NCBI GenBank assembly: GCA_963585895.1
Contig: OY757911.1
Location: forward strand, 87,937,275-88,001,274
Source: Sepioteuthis lessoniana
Lineage: Eukaryota; Mollusca; Cephalopoda; Myopsida; Loliginidae
DNA: 64,000 nt
Direction: 5' to 3'
Shown: positions 56,191 to 64,000 of the stretch, in pieces
Layout of the letters: each line of letters opens with the position of its first letter
How positions within the stretch are numbered: position 1 is the first letter of the stretch
The notes under the pieces: generated by a model
Told to the model about the DNA's origin: nothing
The model's database searches: none
Seen by the model: only the letters and a program-made list of their open reading frames with translations
Translations under genes and position numbers: made by a program

Positions 56191-56689
56191 TTTCCTACAC
56201 TTCTGGGGGGTTTTTTTTGTTTTTTTTTGTTTTTTGTTTAATTCTTTTTCAGATATTATTTTCATTATAGTCATTGTTATTCCAAGAATTGTTTGAAGTA
56301 TTAAATTCTTTCTTGTTTTTGTTATTGCCACATTTCTGAAAATCCATCCTACAACTTCAGTAGGTAAAATTACAAAAGACATGGTCATTGTTGTAAAATG
56401 ATAACCAGACATCAGAATACTCTATAGATACTATACGCTAATCCCAGTCCTAAGGTTGTAGTCATCATTTACTAAGCTTAGCACAAGGCTAGAAATATGA
56501 GGCACCCAGTGAGAATTCAACTCATTTATCTATGTTATACTGTAGATGTTAAATAATTAACCAGTACCTTTATAAAATCTGAGTGTATGAATATCAGTCA
56601 GGAAAATTAAGCATCACAATGTTTAACAGAAACATGTTACATGAAGAGATTATGTAATATGTATATACACAAAGGTCGGATGAAAAATA

Positions 56690-56830
56690 AATCGGCTGAC
56701 CAAGATATTTTCATGGTATGTGACCAAATGAGGTTTATTTTTCAACAGTTTTCCTTGCAGTCCGCACACTTCTTCCATCAGTGTTGCATTGCTTGGATCC
56801 CATTGGTAAAAAAATAGCTAACAGCAGGTA
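56690..56830 (-). mobile_element. Mariner-like transposase C-terminal fragment
   Basis: The minus strand reads FFTNGIQAMQH, then WKKCADCKENC, with two stops, then KINLIWSHTMKIS. It resembles the end of a mariner transposase (FxxGIQAL...RWKKCVDxxGDYVE). Rest of the element was not found. Between 56191 and 57659 nothing else is recognised. Confidence 0.6.
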
Positions 56831-57659
56831 TTATGGCATCATATGAAGTTTTCAGCCTACCCATGTGTGTGTGATATATATAATCAATGATTTTTTATTC
56901 AATGGTTCATGACAGCTGTTTGGTGTTCAGTACAATTATTCAGATAAACATGAAACAGTTGTCATAGCCTATTAGATAAAAACATTGAGTTGATGATAAT
57001 AATGGTAATTGTATTATTTTCACTCAATGCAAGTTTTTCACACAAGTTTTAATTGGTGATCTTTTGCTGAATTCTGAGTGACAGCATGTCTCCAGGACTT
57101 GTTGGTTCAGTCTATTTGGATTAAGAAGGAAAAAAAATCAAAATCTGAGTGTCCTGTCTACAAATACAATACAAATTTATGAAAACATGAAGAAATTAGT
57201 TTTTTGTTGCTAAGAGGAAAACCAGATTGTAATAATTATACATATTATTACACATAAAGATTTGTAATTTACAAGATAATTTTTGCTTTGCTTTGTTGTG
57301 TTGTGGTCGTAACAAACCAAAAGTTCATTTGTATTCTTGTATTAGTATAAATCAATATGTGTGTATATATGTGCACATGTGTGAAGCACATATTACATTG
57401 TATGTTTGGCTGCTGATTGAAGGTTTGTGTGTGTGTGAGTGTGTGTGATTGGAAATATGTGAAATCTGATAAAGGTGGTTCCAAAAAAAAAATGGACATA
57501 CAGAAAGATGGTAAGATTTACTTTCAACAAACCTATGAATATTTTTGGTAGTTTGTAAAATTGCAGTTGACTGGTTTGTTGTGATGGTAACAAGATGGAA
57601 ATTTGGTTGGGTGTTTGCATGTCAATGTAGCTGCCAATGTGTGATGGTTATTAGAGAGA

Positions 57660-60320
57660 ACTTTAGCAAGTGTTCGCATGTCTGGTTGCTGGCGGTGTGG
57701 CTATTAAACCAACTTCCCACCAAGCCAATATGTGACATAAGGTAGTTTTATAGTGGGCACCATCGCTGATATAGAAGAGTTTGATAAGATCTGCTAACGC
57801 TTTTTTAGTATCACAAAATGCAGTTAACGCTTCTCCATCTATATTGTTTTTATTCTTTTGTGTTTGTAACATATTTGTTAATGGGGTCAGAATTCTGGAA
57901 CAATTTGGAATAAATCTACAGTAGTGGTTTGTCAAATCGAGAAATCTTTGTTATTGTCGCAGTGATATTGGTTGCAAGAAATGTTGTATTGCTTCTAATT
58001 TCTCTGGGACAGGTGTGAGTTCATGTTTGTCTATCATATGATATAAGAATTTCAATTTCGAAACAGCAAAATCACATTCGTTTACATTGATTTTTAATCC
58101 GAAATATGCCTGTCTCTCGAAAACTTGTATATGATTTTGGTGCTCTTTGCTATCACGACTAGCGATAAGAACGTCATCAATATAAATAAAAGCAAAAGGC
58201 AATCCTCTCAAAACTTCGTTAATAAGTTCCTGAAAAGTTTAGGCGGTGTTACATAACCCAAATGGCATCTTTGTGAACTCATAAAGTCCAAAAGGAACTG
58301 TAGTTGCTGTTTTCTTTATGTCTTTCTCTGCTCCTGGAATTTGGTTGTGTGCCTCAACCAAATGCAGTTTTGTGAAAATTTTGGCTCCCTATGAACCTAG
58401 CCCAGTTGGTTAGGGCTGTAAAATATACCGACTGCAACTGCCAAAAAAAAAACAGTTTCCTGGGTATGACACTAAACTGCATTTGATGGTGAACCTTCAA
58501 CTCTGGAGAATATGGAGTACTCCTTCGCTTCCATTACTCCCAGGTCCACTCTGACCCTTAGTGGTAGTACCTGTTAGTCTCATTTATGGGTTAAATAGGT
58601 TTGATCATTCAACTGTGAGCAAACAAATGACTGATGTTAAACTGAATTGTTAATGTTACATAGCAATACTTTAAACCCTTAAACTGTGTACTAACAAATG
58701 AGCTGACTTATTTGAAATAAGTTATCCACATAAAGCACTCGTTCACAAATCAAATTTAATATATGTACAAACAGGATTTGGCATTGAATAGCCTACAAGG
58801 GTTGATATGGCTACCAACCTGTATACCTAAGAAAAAAATCTTGAAAATGTGGGATTGGGTATCTATCTGGAAATGTTTTCGTGTTGAGATTCCTGAAATC
58901 CCCACAAGGCCGCCAAGTGTATGTGTAGCAGAGAGGAGTATAGGCTACTTGAAGAACATATGATGCCTAGTTGTAAAATATGTTGAAATTCGTCTTTTGC
59001 TATTTTGTATTTCCCCGGACGCAGTCTGCGTGGTGATGCGTATGTAGATGGTCCAGTTGTAGTGATATAGTGTTTAACTGTGTGAGGAATTTCGTCTGTA
59101 TGTTTTAAATGAGTGGATAAGAGGAGGATATTTTTTATCAACTCCCGTAATCCATTAGCTGTTGGTATTGCCGATAGTTCCTGTCAACGTGTTGAATGAG
59201 GTGATTCCTTTTGCTGTTAGCTTTGTGTTACTGTCCATGGGAGAGTGTGTAGCCATATCTACTGATAAGTTGTAATGAGATAAGAAATCTGCTTTTTCAC
59301 TTCTGTTCGTGTAAAAATCCAAGGAAAAGGTTTGCGTAAACCCAAATTGAGCTTTACTGAAATCTCTCCATATGTCTCGATTTTTTTATCTATGTGGATA
59401 ATACATGGCTTTGTGCATCTGTGTCGACTAAAAATAAATATCCGATATTTTTGTCCCGGGTGTAAGATAGACGACTTCCTTGTTCTAATCCAGTAACTAA
59501 TGTCGTCTTTACTTGCAACCGGAGCAGTCGTTTCCTTAGTGTTGTTTAGAAGGTCTTTGAATTGAAATTGCATGGTTTTGCTCATTTCTTTACTTCTTTT
59601 CCAAATTTATAATGGTACCAACATGTACCATAAGATGATCTCTGGAGAATGAGTTCGACCTACCTCAACTTCTGCGTGATGAGTAGGATCAATTTTGGAA
59701 TTCTGGACGAGAATGCCGAGATTTTTACTTTCATGCCAAACTCTGTATTTGCATGGTGTAGTTGGCTATATTTTGATGTATCTGAGATAATTCTTCTGAC
59801 TTGTCAGTTGATGTTGCTGTATTCATTAGTGTATGTGATGTGGCGTAAACATTTTGTCTTGGTTGTTATCACGTATTTTGTCCGCTATTTCTAACTCTAA
59901 ATCTTCGGCGAGTATCCTTGTTGTATGTGTTTGTAGTTTGTCTGTCCACAGTTTTTTTAACACTGCTTCTAATAACAATCTCATTTTCCTCAAAAGCTGT
60001 GAAGGTTTCATGTCTCAAGTTCAAATTATTGAATAGGTTATTTAACCTTCTCTCATTCGACTTTCCGATACCACTAATTATTGCATTTTTCAATATGTCA
60101 TAAGGTTTTTCTTCTGGCATGTCACCAAGGAGATGAACTACCCCTGTTGCCACGTCTGCTGCAAGCTTTTTGACAACATAGGCATATCACGAACTTTCCA
60201 ACGTAATTTTCTTTGCATTAAAAATTGCATTTAATTGTGAAAACCATATTTGCCTATTTGTTGGATAAATAGATTTGTTATTGTGGCTTCCATAGGTTCA
60301 GTGGTGTTTGTGTCCATTTT
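57660..60320 (-). mobile_element. Ty3/Gypsy LTR retrotransposon relic (gag-pol), degraded
   Basis: On the minus strand, in order from the right: a gag-like region (about 60320-59830), a protease-like region (about 59600-59250), and a reverse transcriptase region (about 59140-57670) with FAFIYIDDVLIAS, the Ty3/Gypsy active-site box. The family assignment is from this box and the order of parts. It is old, with many breaks. A SINE (58391-58805) inserted into the reverse transcriptase region later. RNase H and integrase parts are not evident to the left. Whether the block at 60845-61257 is its long terminal repeat is undecided. Confidence 0.85.
58391..58805 (+). mobile_element. SINE, family A, inserted in the Ty3/Gypsy relic
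   Basis: Head GCCCAGTTGGTTAGGGCTGT, body CATTACTCCCAGGTCCACTC, a unit AACAAATGACTGATGTTAAA like the minisatellite at 8775, tail GGATTTGGCATTGAATAGCC. It interrupts the retrotransposon, so it came later. The tail is short, lacking the final AAAACC part. Confidence 0.85.
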
Positions 60321-60487
60321 CTATGTCTTGGCATTGTAGTTATGTTAAAAAATGTGTTGTTTTGAATGAAAAAAAAATTTTAAGAAGAAATGTTCTAGAT
60401 CGCTACTTGGTGGAAGAATTTGTGTTATTTAGATATGTGGCCAAATGGGGTGTTCATTTTATTGTAACCTTGTTCTATCAGAACAGA

Positions 60488-60612
60488 AAATTAGATTCAT
60501 ACCTTTCCTAAAAATTTTAGTGCTATGTGAAATGCAAACAGCTTTGTTCAGGTTTGAATTCAGGTCATTGTGTCCATTTCCTTTGACAGTCACCATTATA
60601 CTATGAGTACCT
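60488..60612 (-). mobile_element. SINE, family D, minus strand fragment
   Basis: Minus strand: CTCATAGTATAATGGTGACT (A box), GAATTCAAACCTGAACAAAG (B box and flank), and GGAAAGGTATGAATC. Matches families D copies at 30751 and 50205. Confidence 0.68.
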
Positions 60613-60844
60613 CCAGAACTCTTCTAAGTATTCTAGCCGATCTTAAAAATGGTCTCAATTATTCAGTTCCTATAGTCTCTTTTTCAGGCCGAGTATCACT
60701 GTCACTTTCATATTCCAGTTTTTTTTTTCAGCTCTCTGGCATGACTCGGGTTATTATATAATTAAGGAATGATTTTTTTATATTAATCATTTTTTGTTAA
60801 TTATATTTTATCATTCAGTTTGGTAAGGCTTTGAGTCATTTGGC

Positions 60845-61257
60845 GCAGTTTGGCGCTCGCGCGGAAAGGATATGACAATCACCATTTGTCATAATAAACC
60901 CCAGACAGGAAATGGTCTGGAGTGTGGATGACGTCATACCTAGAAGAGATGGTCCTGAGAATTTGGGGATTTTGAAAAGATGTAGTTGGGTTTTCGACCA
61001 TTGAGGTTGAGTTTTTCAGATCTCGACCGGCAGAGATGAATTAAGATCTTAGACATCACAAGATGTGCCGCGCATTGGGATGGGGTCAGCATAGTATGGT
61101 TAGCATAGGGTTTTAAGAATTGTGTCTCTCTCTCCCCATGCCGCCATGGAATTAATAAACCCGTTCGTATCAGAAACGAAAGAGTCCACCGGTATTTGTA
61201 TATGTATTGTATTACTGTTGTGATGTATATTCACACATTATAGTATACAACAAGGTT
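60845..61257. other. GC-richer block with CRE site, possible LTR
   Basis: Contrasts in composition with the neighbours. Contains TGACGTCA (a CRE-type site at 60928), a CT-rich stretch GTCTCTCTCTCCCC, AATAAACCCG at 61155, and ends ATAGTATACAACA. These parts and its position just outside the Ty3/Gypsy relic suggest an LTR, but the orientation of the signals and the limits are uncertain. Confidence 0.4.
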
Positions 61258-62027
61258 TTTGTCTATCATTTTCCTTATTTTCATCTTTACTCCTTGGTTC
61301 ACTGGAATGGTAAACTCCACTTGATGATAAGTTCTTTTCTTGTTAATACTAGGTCTGGTTTTCAAGCCTGGATTGAGTGATCCATTTGTATTTCAAAATC
61401 CCAGAGAGTTTTATGTATCTTATTTTCTAGGACAGATTCTGGTTTGAGCAGATACCATCTATCAACATATTCAAATTTTAATCTCTTGCACAATTTCCTA
61501 TGAATTATATTTGCTATCCAGTCATGCTAACTCCTGTATTCTTTTTGTGACAGTTTGCTGCATTCACTTATTATGTAATTAACTGTCTCATTTCTGTCAC
61601 CCCATTGCCTACACTTGTTATTCTGTTGCATATCATCAATTTGTGCTTTGATGTAATTAGTGCTTATAGCATTATTTTTTACTGCTATTAAAAGATTCAG
61701 TTTCTCTCTTGAGGTTTTCCTTTCATGACTATGTTCAATTCATTTCATGAGCAATTTCCTTAGTTTGTCTCTTGACCATCATTGTTATCAAGTGATAGCA
61801 CTACTACTCTGCTTCAAATAAGAAAATAAAAGAATGAAAAGAGAAGTATGTTTTGGACTCCCAACACTTTGGCAAACTGCTTTAGTGTTATATTATCTAT
61901 TCAAGCAAGTAATATAATATTTCAACTGATAGGATTTACATTTTAACTGTTGGAAATTAAATCCATACACAAAGTAGATGTAATATTTATCATTTACTTT
62001 GAGAGCACTTTATATATCATAACAAAA

Positions 62028-62073
<46 letters not shown>

Positions 62074-62512
62074 CTGTGAAACTCAAAGTTGTTTGTTTAT
62101 AATCTTTTGTACTATCAATTTTTTAATACTATTGTATTTGCTCTTCACTTTTTGTGTACTGAATGCATTTATTTCTTACTGAATTAACTACAGTTTTAAG
62201 TTTTAACAAATAGTGGGCATTCTTATTTTAACTGTATCTAAAAGCAAGAATAAAAGAAATATAACTGCATGATTTTTGACTTGATAAAGTGAAGCCTCCA
62301 ACAATCACCAAGTCTTTAATTTTCTACTTAAAATGATATTTTGCATAAGATGTTAATCCAAAGCTTATAATGAAAGGATGACTAGGAAAAAAAACTAGAA
62401 AAATTGAATTGAAAAGGTCAGGGATAATTTCTATCATTCCCTTTGCATGATAAACAAATACTACTCTTCTGCCCACCTAACACTTTCTAAAAATCAATGA
62501 ATTAGGAAATAT

Positions 62513-62558
<46 letters not shown>

Positions 62559-63110
62559 TGGGATTAGTATGAATTTTGAAAATTATGCATAATGGATATG
62601 TAACAATGTAGCTTGATATTGTAGCAGAAGAGTCTTCCAGATACTTTTATAAAAGATTAATGCTGGAATGAATTATAAAAGCAAGCAGAAAAACAAACAA
62701 GAGGAGGTTGAGTTAAAACATGTTGTCTTATGTATTATTTTTGACAATTAGTAATAATTTAAAAAATATGTTTTACTGTGAGTATTAATTAATGTTTTTA
62801 GAATTCTTTTTATTAATTGTTTACTTGCATCTCAATCCTGAATTCCTTTAAGGATACAACTTGGTTATTGTTATGAAATTTTGGACTGATATTTTTGTTT
62901 CAGTGGTTGAGATATCAAAGGGCTGTCAGTTTTCAACTACTGAACTGCCACTGACTCGGGGAAGAGGATAGGTAGTATTCAGACCCATTATGACATACAT
63001 GAGTCTATTTATTTTTTGGAATTTGGTGAAATACTTGGGTTTGGGACTGTTACATAGTATTTAGTTTTTGTTATGAAATATAAAATGCAATAAATATTCT
63101 ATATCAATAT
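61258..63110 (+). other. AT-rich intergenic with (TA)n microsatellites
   Basis: (TA)n runs at 62032-62072 and 62510-62555. Nothing else recognised. Confidence 0.6.
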
Positions 63111-63650
63111 ATGCAAGATGGAGATCTTATGCCACACCATCAGTGTAATGTGCATCCTCAGGTACCATCTTTGCATGCTGAACCAGATAAGATCCAGAAC
63201 ATTCACTGTTTTACCTACCTTGGCAGTATTCTTACTGCCTTCTATTCTCTGGACCATGAAATCCAGAACTGCATCTGTAAAGCTACCTCAGCCTTTAGCA
63301 GGTTCAAAGACTGCATCTTCCTGAATAGGAACCTGACAATCAACACCAAAATACCTGCCTACAAAGCTATCTACAGCTTGACCTGGCTCTGTTATAGAGC
63401 TCTTGTAAGAAGTCTCTAATCATTCCATATTTATTTCCTCAAGCACATCTTGGGTATCACATAGAAGAATCACACCCCACATAACAAGACTCTATTAAGG
63501 ACTGGCTCTGCAAGTATCAAGCTATATATCATATCAGCCACATCATTAGGATGCTTGAGTCTTTACCTCACTTGTCAGAGTTTGAATGGTAAACTGTTCA
63601 CCAACAGATGGTAAAAGGGCAAATAAAAAAAGGTTAAAGAACCATTTTCA
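63111..63650 (+). mobile_element. LINE reverse transcriptase fragment (RTE/CR1-like)
   Basis: The frame 63111-63419 gives CFTYLGSILTAFYSLDHEIQ, CKATSAFSRFKDC and YKAIYSLTWLCYRA, typical of the post-catalytic region of a non-LTR reverse transcriptase. After a stop it continues with HILGIT, LLRTGSASIK, and QQMVKGQIKKG-like matches. Both ends truncated. Clade uncertain. Confidence 0.75.
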
Positions 63651-63689
63651 TAGTTATCATCATAATCAATGCATGCTGACAGCATTGGT

Positions 63690-63985
63690 GATATTTTAAT
63701 CTCTCTTACCATCCATCCCTATTGGTCATCGCTCTTAGTAAGTCCTCTAGACAGCATCTAGTGTCTGTACAAGACTGATGGATGTGAGTTTTTGCTGGTC
63801 AGCCAACACTGTGTTCATGTGTAAGAATCTATAGGAGAATGTTGCTTATGAGTTCATTCTTACCTTTCCGGCTGTGCCCAGCATATTTTGCTTGTCTTAC
63901 TTGGATGGTTTGTGAGATGGGAGGTAAGTGACCATATAGCTTCTATTCTGTAGGTTGCTGCTTCCAGGATTTGTTCATAACTCAT
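63690..63985 (-). mobile_element. LINE 3' fragment (RTE-like), minus strand
   Basis: Minus strand: QVRQAKYAGHSRKGKNELIS, PAKTHIHQSCTDTRCCLED, then LRAMTNRDGW, ending in ATGATGAT at about 63660. It is the same family as 40850-41070. It faces the fragment at 63111-63650, so the two are separate insertions or an inverted rearrangement. Confidence 0.65.
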
Positions 63986-64000
63986 ACCATCCTTGTGTAG

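Overview
The window is AT-rich animal genomic DNA, most likely from a mollusc and probably a cephalopod. Reasons: long AT-rich introns with canonical GT/AG splice sites, one conserved metazoan gene with diverged sequence, and very dense tRNA-derived SINEs of the sort known from octopus and squid, alongside mariner, Penelope-like, Ty3/Gypsy and LINE relics. The species call is inference; no bacterial or organellar features were seen.

The only host gene I can support is SERAC1 (serine active site containing 1) on the + strand. Eleven exons between 2357 and 41413 encode about 507 residues, matching roughly residue 160 of human SERAC1 to the C-terminus. They cover the armadillo-like middle part, the alpha/beta-hydrolase domain with the nucleophile elbow GHSMGG, and the natural stop. 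The first exons and promoter lie upstream of the window. The 3' UTR follows 41413 with several AATAAA signals; the farthest good ones are at 45653 and 45835.

The introns are archives of transposition. Intron 1 (9.0 kb) holds several SINEs and a 3.5-kb LINE/SINE composite with a minisatellite. Intron 4 (9.2 kb) holds a full-length LINE of the I group (18862-25192) bounded by a 12-bp target duplication. Other introns hold mariner relics, nested SINEs, a Penelope-like element with an inverted partial copy (34456-36350), and a GC-rich LTR-like block (38749-40386). Downstream of the gene are Penelope relics embedded in (TA)n tracts, a foldback with a hammerhead-like motif, mariner derivatives, small foldback elements, a degraded Ty3/Gypsy element on the minus strand (about 57660-60320), and RTE-like LINE fragments at the right edge.

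The most interesting signals concern how the mobile elements relate to each other. The full-length LINE begins with the same tRNA-like head as the abundant SINEs and ends with the same 3' tail. That tail can fold into a stem-loop, and the LINE differs from the SINEs by a paired, compensating change in the stem. Two LINE copies share the same head/body junction, so the chimeric 5' end is a property of the family. The Penelope-like copies carry hammerhead-ribozyme-like cores, and one lies in a near-perfect foldback.
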